DNA from: Paenibacillus timonensis
GTDB lineage: Bacteria > Bacillota > Bacilli > Paenibacillales > Paenibacillaceae
DNA: 64,000 nt
Direction of reading: 5' to 3'
NCBI RefSeq assembly: GCF_009725205.1
Contig: NZ_WNZY01000022.1
Location: 1 to 64,000 of the forward strand
The notes below the pieces were generated by a model that saw nothing but the letters and a program-made list of their open reading frames with translations, did no database searches and was not told the origin of the DNA. Shown piece by piece: positions 42,333 through 50,592 of this stretch (position 1 is its first letter; each line of letters starts with the position of its first letter). The position numbers and the translations under genes were made by a program.

Positions 42333-43205
42333 TTATTTGACCGGTCTGGCGAACCGTCCGAGAATCTCAATGGATTGGACCACATTCATGAATGCGTGAG
42401 GGTCGGTGTCAACCACGGCTTTTCGGACGGCCGCCAGTTCGTACCGGGTCGTTACGGTCATCAACGTATAGTTCTGTTCTTCACGGTATCCACCTTCGGA
42501 ATGAAGGCAGGTGATGCCGTGATGCAGCTTGCGCAGTTGGCAGAGCATCTCTTCCTTGCGCTTCGTTATGATGAAGCAGGTCACCTTGATATGCCCAACA
42601 TGGATCATATCGACGACTTTGCCTTTCACGAAGGTGGATAACATCGAATACAGAGCTAAGTCCCAGCTTTGAAAAAAGCCGAGCGCCAAAATGACGAGTC
42701 CGTTGAGCAGAAAGAGGATGTTCCCCATGGGAACGTCCCTTTTTCGCGTTACGATGGATCCGAGAATATCGAAGCCTCCGGTTGAGCCCCCAACGCGCAG
42801 TGAAAATCCGATGCCCGCCGCTGAAATAATACCGCCGAATACCGCCGCAAGAATCGGATCATGGGTGACTTGCACCTCGGGGATGATAGAGATAAACCAG
42901 GTGGTACTGACGACGGAGATGCAGCTAAGCACGATATAACGTCGGCCAACCGCTTTCCAGCCCCATAATATCAATGGAACGTTAAGCAGAAAGTAAACGA
43001 TCGAGATATTCCACCCAGTCAAGTAACTGATGATGGAGGCAACGCCCGTGACCCCCCCGGACAGCAATTTATGTGGGATCAAGAACAAGTCGAGCCCAGC
43101 GGCGACAAACAAGGCTGATAGCAGAATGACGCCAACCTCCTGTGCGGGTTTCAAGGAAGCTCGAAGCGGTTTTTCGATGATCGGGCGATACTGATCCAAA
43201 TTCAT
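42333..43205 (-). CDS. YitT-family membrane protein (DUF161/DUF2179)
   Basis: The 290-residue protein has about five membrane segments (SGGVTGVASIISYLTGWNIS, GFSLRVGGSTGGFDILGSIV are family hallmarks). A cytoplasmic DUF2179 domain of about 85 residues follows (HVGHIKVTCFIITKRKEEML, GITCLHSEGGYREEQNYTLM). Function is unknown; paralogues are many in Bacilli. The ATG has GGAAGG upstream. It ends 6 bp from the siderophore-binding gene in convergent orientation without an evident terminator. Confidence 0.9.
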   Translation of the reverse strand: MNLDQYRPIIEKPLRASLKPAQEVGVILLSALFVAAGLDLFLIPHKLLSGGVTGVASIISYLTGWNISIVYFLLNVPLILWGWKAVGRRYIVLSCISVVSTTWFISIIPEVQVTHDPILAAVFGGIISAAGIGFSLRVGGSTGGFDILGSIVTRKRDVPMGNILFLLNGLVILALGFFQSWDLALYSMLSTFVKGKVVDMIHVGHIKVTCFIITKRKEEMLCQLRKLHHGITCLHSEGGYREEQNYTLMTVTTRYELAAVRKAVVDTDPHAFMNVVQSIEILGRFARPVK

Positions 43206-43325
43206 GTCTATGCCTTCCTTTCATTTGAGTGTAGGAAGTTTCATAAAATATATTTATCGGTTTAAATTATCTTTTTTATCAGTCTGCCGGACTATGACAT
43301 TTGTCAACCTCATGTCAAACAAACG

Positions 43326-44546
43326 TTATTCTTCTACTAGCTTCTGATAGGATTGATTCATTAATCCCACGCGTTCAATCGTTACCTTGATCGTTGGTTC
43401 GAATTGAATCTTGGCGAATTCAACAGCCCAGTCCTCTTTGATCGCTTGCCATCTCCGCGGATACTTGCGGTGATAAATGTCGGCGAACCCAACGACATCC
43501 GCCTGCATGCGGTTGACGGCATGCCACCCCTCCTGAACGATACGCAGCAACTGGTCTCCAATATCACTTTCCAATTTTCTCACTACTCCCGGATCGATCG
43601 CATCGAATGGGGAGTTGGTATCCGTGATCGTGCCTTTCACTTTCAGGTTAGCGGTCACGATGACCCGCCCTTCCTTGCGAATCATCTTTAGCCGGGTGGA
43701 GGAGTCCGAGATCTCATACGTGGATTTCGACTTGTGACCTTCCTTGTCTCCGCTAAATTCGAAGGAAATTACGGCCTTATTCACCTGATTGCGAATAAAG
43801 GCGATTCCAAGTGCCTCATTTTGGTTGACCCATCCGACCAGTTTGCCTTTCTTCAAAATAGCCAGCCCACCCAATTTTACTTTGGAGGCCGTTATTGTGT
43901 TTTCGAGCGTTTTTGTTGAACCTGGCTCGCCTTTTCCTGAGACCAGCAGTTCAGGGATCACGGCACATTTGGACCCTCCCGCCGTTTGAGAAGCCAAGTT
44001 GTACATATTGACTTTTGGAAGGATGGAGTCGTTTTTGGTTTCTCTATCAATCAACTTGTGGATGCCTTCACCGGTGTTCTTTTCAAGATACATCAATTGG
44101 GACACAACGATCCGGGGATTATCCTTGGTTATAAAAAGGTTGACGGTTTCCCTTGCTTGAGGATTCCGCAAGTACGTGTCAATCAGCGAATAAAGCCCAT
44201 ATTTAGCGGCTTCGTCACCGATTACGAATACGCGATTGTTCCCGATATGTAACTGACGCGTGTTCTCCAGTTCATTGTTAGACAGTGCCTTCCGCAAGGT
44301 GTCTCCCTGAATCGACAGCACGCTGATCGGCGGACCGGAGTTTGCATTGCCCCCTGATGTTCCTGAAGCGGAGGCAGCCGGAGTAACGAGTTGGTAGGTC
44401 AACTCCCATTGATTATTTTTTCGATCAACGCCGGTTGCCGACACGATCGCTAAATCCGTCAGTTCCTTGTGACTCCAGCATCCGCTAAGGAAGAGGCATA
44501 TAACAAACGCGAAGATTATCTTAAACCTTTTGAGTGGGAAAATCAT
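43326..44546 (-). CDS. Spore germination lipoprotein, Ger(x)C family (operon 2)
   Basis: The 406-residue product has a lipoprotein signal with lipobox LFLSG-C23 followed by the family start CWSHKELTDLAIVSATGVDR. It has LHIGNNRVFVIGDEAAKYGL and a C-terminal VGFADIYHRKYPRRWQAIKE. Ribosome site AAAGGAGTG. It is last of the leftward gerB-gerA-gerC operon, 21 bp after gerA. It is a paralogue of the protein at 20509-21750 with the same plan but clearly different sequence. Confidence 0.95.
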   Translation of the reverse strand: MIFPLKRFKIIFAFVICLFLSGCWSHKELTDLAIVSATGVDRKNNQWELTYQLVTPAASASGTSGGNANSGPPISVLSIQGDTLRKALSNNELENTRQLHIGNNRVFVIGDEAAKYGLYSLIDTYLRNPQARETVNLFITKDNPRIVVSQLMYLEKNTGEGIHKLIDRETKNDSILPKVNMYNLASQTAGGSKCAVIPELLVSGKGEPGSTKTLENTITASKVKLGGLAILKKGKLVGWVNQNEALGIAFIRNQVNKAVISFEFSGDKEGHKSKSTYEISDSSTRLKMIRKEGRVIVTANLKVKGTITDTNSPFDAIDPGVVRKLESDIGDQLLRIVQEGWHAVNRMQADVVGFADIYHRKYPRRWQAIKEDWAVEFAKIQFEPTIKVTIERVGLMNQSYQKLVEE

Positions 44547-44567
44547 GATGTCACTCCTTTTCCGGAT

Positions 44568-46097
44568 TCAGCCGGGAGGTCTGGGCTTGAGAAACTTCTT
44601 TTGCCGTATCCGGTTTTTACCGGCAATGCCGTCGGGACGGGTACGCATGCTCCATAACGGAAAGCGAATGAATACGTCCTTCAAATTCGTCCAAATCAAG
44701 GGGGCGACCGGCATGAGGTACGGCACGCCAAACGAGCGTAAGGAAGCAAGGTGAATGCAAAGCAGCATCAACCCGACCATGACACCGTACAGTCCCAAGG
44801 TTCCTGCCAGCAACATCAACGCGAAACGGATAAGTCCCACGGTGACCGACAGGTTCGGGGACGGGATCACGAAATTCGAGATCGCCGTAAAAGAGACGAT
44901 GATGACCATAGCGGCGGAAATTAGGCCAGCTGCCACAGCGGCCTGACCCAGTACGAGCGCCCCCACGATCGATATCGCTGAGCCGATCGCTTTCGGCATG
45001 CGAACTCCCGCCTCCCTTAGCACTTCGAACGTAATTTCCATCAAGAACGCCTCGATCAGGCCGGGGAGAGGAACGCCTTCTCTTTGGGCGACCAAACTAA
45101 CCAGCAGGGTTGTGGGCAGCATTTCCGGGTGATACGTCGTCACGGCGATATATAATGATGGCAGCAACAAAGAGACGAAAAAAGCACCGAAACGGAGCAA
45201 ACGCAGGAACGAAGCGATGTAAAACCGCTGATAATAATCCTCGCTTGAATCGAAAAAAGTAAAGAAGGTGACGGGGGCAAGCAGCACGAACGGAGAACCG
45301 TCAACGACGATAGCGATTTGTCCCTCCAACAAGCCAGCCGTCGCAGCATCGGGACGTTCCGTGTTAAAAATCGTAGGGAAAGGGCTTAACGCCGCATCTT
45401 CGATAAATTCTTCGATATATCCTCCCTCCAGGATACCGTCGGTTTGGATCCGGTCGAGGCGTTTTTGAATTTCACGGACAACGGACTCGTCCGCAATGCC
45501 TTCAAGATATAAAACAGATACGTTGGTTTGGGTTTGCTCTCCGATAACTTTGTTTTGGATGCGGAGATTCGGCGATTTTAGCCTGCGGCTGATTAAAGAC
45601 GTATTCGTCCGCAGGCTTTCCGTGAATGCTTCCTTTGGACCGCGGATCACATTTTGCGTTGTTGGCTCTGTGATGCTTCTTCGTTCACCGCCGGATGTGC
45701 CTGACGCGACGGCTTGTGGATACCCATTCACGAGAATGACGGTATCCCCCTGCATGATTTGCTGCCACAGCGATTCCATGTCCTCCACGATAACAGCAGG
45801 CCCTGCAGCAGAAGCGCAGTTTTGAATCGCAGCGAATCTTCCCGCCGAATCCCCGTCATGGGCGGATAGGACGTTCATGAGTGGGTGAAGCAGCGATTCG
45901 TTGATCGATGTGAGGTCGACAAGTCCATCGAGATATACTAGTGCGCATTCCATTTGGTTCCTGTTGCCAGGAACATGAAAAGAACGGATCACAAGATCCG
46001 AACGTTTGGTGGCAGCGGCCCGCAGGCTATCCAGATTATCTTCCAGCCGCAAAGCTAATGGATGAGGCGAGGCGTGTTTCTCCTTGCGCTTTTGCAT
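44568..46097 (-). CDS. Spore germination receptor subunit A (operon 2)
   Basis: The 509-residue GerA-family protein has the soluble domain with TSGGERRSITEPTTQNVIRG and the membrane domain with PSLYIAVTTYHPEMLPTTLL and PGLIEAFLMEITFEVLREAG. AAGGAGAG precedes the ATG, and the gene starts 18 bp after gerB. It is highly similar to the first-operon A subunit, especially in the membrane half, which suggests duplication and divergence of nutrient specificity. Confidence 0.96.
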   Translation of the reverse strand: MQKRKEKHASPHPLALRLEDNLDSLRAAATKRSDLVIRSFHVPGNRNQMECALVYLDGLVDLTSINESLLHPLMNVLSAHDGDSAGRFAAIQNCASAAGPAVIVEDMESLWQQIMQGDTVILVNGYPQAVASGTSGGERRSITEPTTQNVIRGPKEAFTESLRTNTSLISRRLKSPNLRIQNKVIGEQTQTNVSVLYLEGIADESVVREIQKRLDRIQTDGILEGGYIEEFIEDAALSPFPTIFNTERPDAATAGLLEGQIAIVVDGSPFVLLAPVTFFTFFDSSEDYYQRFYIASFLRLLRFGAFFVSLLLPSLYIAVTTYHPEMLPTTLLVSLVAQREGVPLPGLIEAFLMEITFEVLREAGVRMPKAIGSAISIVGALVLGQAAVAAGLISAAMVIIVSFTAISNFVIPSPNLSVTVGLIRFALMLLAGTLGLYGVMVGLMLLCIHLASLRSFGVPYLMPVAPLIWTNLKDVFIRFPLWSMRTRPDGIAGKNRIRQKKFLKPRPPG

Positions 46098-46115
46098 TAC
46101 GTCGTTCTCTCCTTT

Positions 46116-47225
46116 TCATTCATTTTGAGGAGCGTCCCGTTTGCGTTTGAACCCTTGTGTAAGGAGCATGACCAGCAGCAGGAGGATAGGCAAAACGATC
46201 TGAAAAATCGGAAAATGAAATTTCAGGTTGTGTTCAAAGCCAAATTGGATTTGCTCCATATAACTTTTGAACATTCTGGCTCCGGCAAAGATAGCTATAC
46301 CTACGGGAACGACCATTACTTGGCGTTTTACTTTGAACAACTGCGCCGCAGCCAGAACCGCCGCCAAATAATAGGTCGCCTGCTTGAAGAAAACACCTCC
46401 GAAGAGCAGCAAGCTAACGAACGGATCCATCCGTTCTAGAATGCCGCCGATTTCGATCAAGCTGGTCCCAAACATGAACGGGATGATATAGGCCCCTGAC
46501 AAATCACCTAGTACGGCGATAATCAGCACATTGGTAAGAACGATAAAAATGCCGGAGAAGGTATAGGAAATCAAGGTAAACTTTTTGAAGTCGTTAAACT
46601 GGGTGACATGTTTCCAGAAGATAAGAAATACAACCATTTCCCCGAAAGGAAAAGAGATAACTTCAGGGACGGCGGCGTTCCATATCGGCATCCATCCCTG
46701 TTCGATTAGGGGCAGCAATTGCTTGAGATTAACAAGACCGGAACCGATCATAAGGCCAAACAACACAAGATAGATCAACAGCAGCCAGGGAAGCACTAAT
46801 TGTCCTACCCGAAAGAATACTTCGATGCCTTGGATAATGGCGTAAGCCCCAACGGCTAACAGCACAATCATCACGACGTCCAGCGGGGTTCCGGGCAGCA
46901 GGTACAAAATGACCAAATCTCCGAACTCCCTCACGTTACGAACCGATTTGTAAATGAAATATCCGACGTAAGCCAAGCCTACCGTAAAACCGAGGTATTT
47001 GCCGAAATAACGAGTCAGTATTTCAATCAGATCCCAATGTGGGGCGCGACTCTGAATCGGCATCGTGATAAATATCAGGATGCCCATCCCAAGGATCATC
47101 GCAATGACGACAGAGATCCACGCATCATGTTTGGCTTCACTGGCCAGCAGAAATAATGAGGAACTGCCGATTTGAAACAAGATGATAATCGAAGCTAGTT
47201 GGCCAACGCTAATTTTTTCGTGCAA
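46116..47225 (-). CDS. Spore germination receptor subunit B (operon 2)
   Basis: The 369-residue APC-type permease begins LHEKISVGQLASIIILFQIG, with SSLFLLASEAKHDAWISVV and AAVPEVISFPFGEMVVFLIF. A TTG start at 47225 is chosen because AGGAGG lies ten bases upstream; the open frame runs to 47258 but covers that ribosome site. Length then matches GerAB proteins. It is first in operon 2, an order (B-A-C) different from operon 1. Confidence 0.93.
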   Translation of the reverse strand: MHEKISVGQLASIIILFQIGSSSLFLLASEAKHDAWISVVIAMILGMGILIFITMPIQSRAPHWDLIEILTRYFGKYLGFTVGLAYVGYFIYKSVRNVREFGDLVILYLLPGTPLDVVMIVLLAVGAYAIIQGIEVFFRVGQLVLPWLLLIYLVLFGLMIGSGLVNLKQLLPLIEQGWMPIWNAAVPEVISFPFGEMVVFLIFWKHVTQFNDFKKFTLISYTFSGIFIVLTNVLIIAVLGDLSGAYIIPFMFGTSLIEIGGILERMDPFVSLLLFGGVFFKQATYYLAAVLAAAQLFKVKRQVMVVPVGIAIFAGARMFKSYMEQIQFGFEHNLKFHFPIFQIVLPILLLLVMLLTQGFKRKRDAPQNE

Positions 47226-47264
47226 AATAACTCCACCTCCTACACAACTCATAAACAATGATCC

Positions 47265-47295
47265 TACTATTACCAGATTCCGCTAAATTTATGAA
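47265..47295 (-). promoter_or_regulatory. Possible SigG promoter of ger operon 2
   Basis: On the minus strand TTCATA and AATAGTA are 18 bp apart. They match the forespore SigG pattern TGAATA-N18-CATACTA at 4 of 6 and 5 of 7. The start would lie near 47258. Weak on its own. Confidence 0.35.
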
Positions 47296-47371
47296 GAAAG
47301 GTTCACCGGATGGGGGGCCAGTAAACAGGGAATCCTATTGGATAATTCTCACTTGAAAGCGAGGGATATCC

Positions 47372-47662
47372 ATGGTACAAACAAAAGGGAACGGCGGAAA
47401 TGGCCAGCAGGATTCGGATCCGGCGGTTCGACTTAGCCGGTTCAAGGCGGAAGTGATGATGCGCGAGGGGTACAACATCAACCCGGAGCGGCCGGATGAC
47501 GTGAAGTATGAAGTGGCCAAATCGTTAGGCGTGACGCTCAGGGAAGGCGATAATGGCGATTTGACTTCGGCGAAAGCCGGCAAGGTAGGCGGCGCGATCG
47601 GCGGTTCGATGGTCAAGGAGATGATCCGCTTAGCGAAGCAACGCTTGAACGATCAGCCGTAA
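47372..47662 (+). CDS. Alpha/beta-type small acid-soluble spore protein, divergent
   Basis: The 96-residue protein has both conserved SASP blocks. They are RFKAEVM...VKYEVAKSLGV, with YEVA-KS in place of the germination-protease site EIA-SE, and GDLTSAKAGKVGGAIGGSMV followed by KEMIRLAKQRL. SASPs coat and protect spore DNA. It is longer than typical SASPs (60-75) because of an N-terminal Gly/Gln-rich lead (TKGNGGNGQQDSD) and an insert (EGYNINPERPDD). The ribosome site is GCGAGGG. It diverges from ger operon 2, which fits forespore expression. Confidence 0.88.
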   Translation: MVQTKGNGGNGQQDSDPAVRLSRFKAEVMMREGYNINPERPDDVKYEVAKSLGVTLREGDNGDLTSAKAGKVGGAIGGSMVKEMIRLAKQRLNDQP

Positions 47663-47681
47663 TTTAGAATGGGGGTTCGCC

Positions 47682-48255
47682 ATGGTCATGAACGAATGGG
47701 ATCAACTGAAGCAGAGCATTTCGAAGGTGTTTACGTTGATTCTAGCGCTCATGGACCATGGGGAAGCCGCCGTACGGTTTGAATTACGATGAACAAGTTT
47801 ACCGCTCAGAGTCGGAGACGGGACATTTGAACCGATCGATGGCTTATTTTTTGCTGGATAAAGGGATCTTGGGCTGCGGCGTGGAAGAGGTGCTGGATAT
47901 CTACTTCCGCCACTGCTCGATCAAGGTCTGCTGCGAGGATCTGGCTCGAATGGCGCTGGTGCTGGCATTAGACGGAACCGATCCTTTGACGGGAAAGACG
48001 CTGATCCCGCGTCGTTACGTGCAGATTACCAAAACGTTTATGGTCACCTGCGGGATGTACAACGGCTCCGGCGAATTTGCCATCAGCGCGGGGCTGCCGG
48101 CCAAGAGCGGCGTGTCCGGCGGGATCTTGACGCTGGTGCCCGGACGATATGGGATAGGAGTCGTAGGCCCTGCTTTAAACCCCAAAGGCAACAGCATCGC
48201 CGGGGTGCAGTTGATCGAGCGGCTGTCGCGAACCTTGGATTGGAGCTTATTTTAA
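47682..48255 (+). pseudogene. glsA: Decayed glutaminase gene (glsA remnant)
   Basis: Two overlapping frames together resemble a glutaminase with parts missing. Frame one (47682-47792, ATG with a GGGGG-rich leader) encodes 36 residues including QSISKVFTLILALMDHGE, which holds the active-site SxxK. Frame two (47758-48255) encodes the C-terminal half: YDEQVYRSESETGHLNRSMA, KTFMVTCGMYNGSGEFAISA, GLPAKSGVSGGI, and GVQLIERLSRTLDWSLF. Relative to intact glutaminases (about 300-310 residues) roughly 55 N-terminal residues and roughly 75 residues between the blocks are gone, and there is a frameshift. A functional enzyme is very unlikely. Confidence 0.85.
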
Positions 48256-48401
48256 ATAAGGAAAGGGCAGGTTTAGGTGAATCGACATTATCGGGTAATT
48301 TTAAAACAAATCGTGCATTGCTCTCATACCCACTTCCATTCGGAGTCGTTACTATAAAAGTTGTAAAGCAGATACTTACGATTCAAATGGGAGGGTTATC
48401 A

Positions 48402-49715
48402 ATGTTCAAATGGAAGCGTTTACTGACGGCGCTGGTGGCAGTTACCCTGGTCGGGTCGCTGGCTGCCTGCGGTGGCGGAAACAACAATGCGGCAGAGCCG
48501 ACGGGAGCAAAATCCGAAGGCAATGCGGCAACAGGATCGGGGAATGAACCCGTCAAGCTACGGATCATGTGGTGGGGGTCTCAGGAACGGCATGAAGCAA
48601 CTTTGGCTGCCCTTGATTTGTATACGAAAAACAATCCGAACATCACGTTCGAACCGGAATACTCCGGTATGGACGGTTATTTGGACAAGCTGTCCACACA
48701 AGCGGCAGCGAAAAACGCGCCGGACATCGTTCAACTCGACCCAGGTTGGGCGCCGGATTGGGCAAACCGCAAGCAACTCGCTCCACTGGATGCGGTTGAC
48801 GTGTCGAAGATCGACCCGAAACTGTTGGCCGGCGGACAGCTGGACGGCACGCAATACGCCGTACCTCTGGGTTCCGTTGCTTTCGGGATGATTTACGACA
48901 AAGCGGCGCTGGATAAGCTGGGCGTCAAAAATCCGGAGAATGGCTGGACTTGGGACGATTTCTTCGCGCTGGCGAAAGAGTTAAAAGGCAAGCTGCCAGA
49001 CGGTCAATATTTCACAAAGGATTATGCGGCCAACTACTTTATGTACTCGGCTTATCAGTACAGTAAAGGCAAAGGCATGGTCATTACGGAAGACGGGAAG
49101 TTCAACATCGATGAAACGTCCTTCCTGGAATGGACCAAGCATTTCGAGGAGCTTCGCAAGGAAGGGCTGATACCGCCAGCGGACGTCAACTCTTCTGACA
49201 AAGAGTTTGACCCGCAAATGGACCTGATGGTCGCAGGGAAAATCATGTTCCGTTATAGCTTCTCCAACAACTACAGCGCATGGGACAGCATTAAGAAAGG
49301 CGCTTACGCGTTGGTAACGATGCCGCGGGCGGAAGAAGCCGGCGGTTGGCTGAAACCGTCGATGTATCTGTCGGTCTCCGACAACTCCGAGCATAAAGCC
49401 GAGGCGGAAGCGTTCATCAATTGGTTCGTCAATGATCCTGAAGTGGCGCAAATTCTGAAGACATCTCGGGGCTTGCCGGTCAACAAGGACAATGCAACTG
49501 CGCTGGAATCCAGCATGAGCGACGTCGACAAGGTCGGCATGGGGCTGCTCCGCGCGACCGAGATCGACGGTCAAACCTGGACTGCCGGTGCAGGTGGTTG
49601 GACGAATTACATCGATAAGGATTTCCCGCTAGTGCACGATCAATTGAGCTTTAACAAGATCACGCCGGAAGAAGCCTACAAACAGCTGAAAGAAGCGGCT
49701 GCGGCTTACGAATAA
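48402..49715 (+). CDS. Sugar ABC transporter substrate-binding lipoprotein
   Basis: The 437-residue protein has a lipoprotein signal (lipobox GSLAA-C) and a linker, then the family 1 binding fold (LRIMWWGSQERHEATLAALD, DIVQLDPGWAPDWANRKQLA, FSNNYSAWDSIKKGAYAL). The start at 48402 has GGGAGG upstream; the open frame extends into the glutaminase remnant. Together with the permeases at 52782-54583 it should form a CUT1 importer. The adjacent GH67 gene points to methylglucuronoxylan oligosaccharides. The ATPase is not in this window and is probably a shared MsmX-type protein. Confidence 0.93.
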   Translation: MFKWKRLLTALVAVTLVGSLAACGGGNNNAAEPTGAKSEGNAATGSGNEPVKLRIMWWGSQERHEATLAALDLYTKNNPNITFEPEYSGMDGYLDKLSTQAAAKNAPDIVQLDPGWAPDWANRKQLAPLDAVDVSKIDPKLLAGGQLDGTQYAVPLGSVAFGMIYDKAALDKLGVKNPENGWTWDDFFALAKELKGKLPDGQYFTKDYAANYFMYSAYQYSKGKGMVITEDGKFNIDETSFLEWTKHFEELRKEGLIPPADVNSSDKEFDPQMDLMVAGKIMFRYSFSNNYSAWDSIKKGAYALVTMPRAEEAGGWLKPSMYLSVSDNSEHKAEAEAFINWFVNDPEVAQILKTSRGLPVNKDNATALESSMSDVDKVGMGLLRATEIDGQTWTAGAGGWTNYIDKDFPLVHDQLSFNKITPEEAYKQLKEAAAAYE

Positions 49716-49728
49716 GACGTTCGATCCC

Positions 49729-49762
49729 AGCCCGGAACCGGATTCCCGTTCCGGGCTGATTT
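49729..49762 (+). terminator. Terminator or attenuator after the binding-protein gene
   Basis: AGCCCGGAAC pairs perfectly with GTTCCGGGCT, then GATTTTTACC. Placed inside the locus, it probably makes the binding protein more abundant than the downstream products. Confidence 0.85.
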
Positions 49763-49795
49763 TTACCGAGGTGAGGGGAAGGGAGCGCGGAGATC

Positions 49796-50578
49796 ATGTA
49801 CCGGATTCAGGATATTCTGGATCGGCTGATGCCGGCGGAATCGATAGAGCAAACCGTGGACGGTCTCGTTATCGGCAGGTCGGATGAGGAAGTGCGAGGG
49901 ATCGCCGTTACGTTTATGACGACGCAGGCGGCCATCGAACAGGCGGTTTCACTTGGAGCGAACTTGTTGATTTCGCACGAGGGGGTATTTTACAGCCATC
50001 GCTCAGACGGTAATACGTTGAAAGAGGACCCTGTCGTCTGGCATAAGAAGCATCGGCTGGAGGAACTGGGTCTCGCGGTGCTACGGTACCATGACGGTAT
50101 TCACCGGGAGGCGCCGGACGGCATCACGTCCGGGCTGATCGAGGAACTCGGCTGGCAGGACGCGGTGTGCGAATACCAACCAGCTTCCGCGGTACTGGAA
50201 CTCCAAGCCGCAACACTTGGTGAGGTCGCTCGCTTGCTGAAAGTAAAGCTAAACCTCCCATATGTACGGTTCACGGGCGATCCGTCGATGCTGTGCCGCA
50301 AGGTGGGAGTGCTGGTCGGTTACCGGGGCGGCGGCGAACTGGCGATCCCGCTGCTCAGGGAAGTTGACCTGATCATCGCCGGGGAAGGCCCGGAATGGGA
50401 AACGCCGGAGTACGTACGTGACGCCGTTTATCAAGGCAAGAGCAAAGCGATCATCTTCCTGGGCCATGGTCCGAGCGAAACGCCCGGAATGAAACGGCTG
50501 GCCCGCGTGCTCCGCGTTGCCTTTCCATCCCTTCCGGTTCATGTGATCGAGAATGAACCGTTATTTCATTGGATCTGA
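49796..50578 (+). CDS. Nif3/DUF34-like dinuclear metal centre protein
   Basis: The 260-residue protein resembles the Nif3/YbgI group: [30 protein letters not shown] (metal His and Glu), YHDGIH (metal Asp/His), IAGEGPEWE and [19 protein letters not shown]. The family binds two metals, and its biochemical role is not settled. Here it lies inside a glucuronide-use locus, overlapping the leader of the GH67 gene, and is not the housekeeping copy expected beside rpoD/trmK. It could have been recruited as a hydrolase in this pathway, but that is inference. The ATG follows a GAAGGGAG site. Confidence 0.82.
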   Translation: MYRIQDILDRLMPAESIEQTVDGLVIGRSDEEVRGIAVTFMTTQAAIEQAVSLGANLLISHEGVFYSHRSDGNTLKEDPVVWHKKHRLEELGLAVLRYHDGIHREAPDGITSGLIEELGWQDAVCEYQPASAVLELQAATLGEVARLLKVKLNLPYVRFTGDPSMLCRKVGVLVGYRGGGELAIPLLREVDLIIAGEGPEWETPEYVRDAVYQGKSKAIIFLGHGPSETPGMKRLARVLRVAFPSLPVHVIENEPLFHWI

Positions 50579-50592
50579 CAGGGGGAGAAACC

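Noticed and set aside
48240-48401. Longer N-terminus for the sugar-binding lipoprotein
   Set aside because: The lipoprotein signal peptide begins at ATG 48402 with GGGAGG before it; the extension overlaps the glutaminase remnant.
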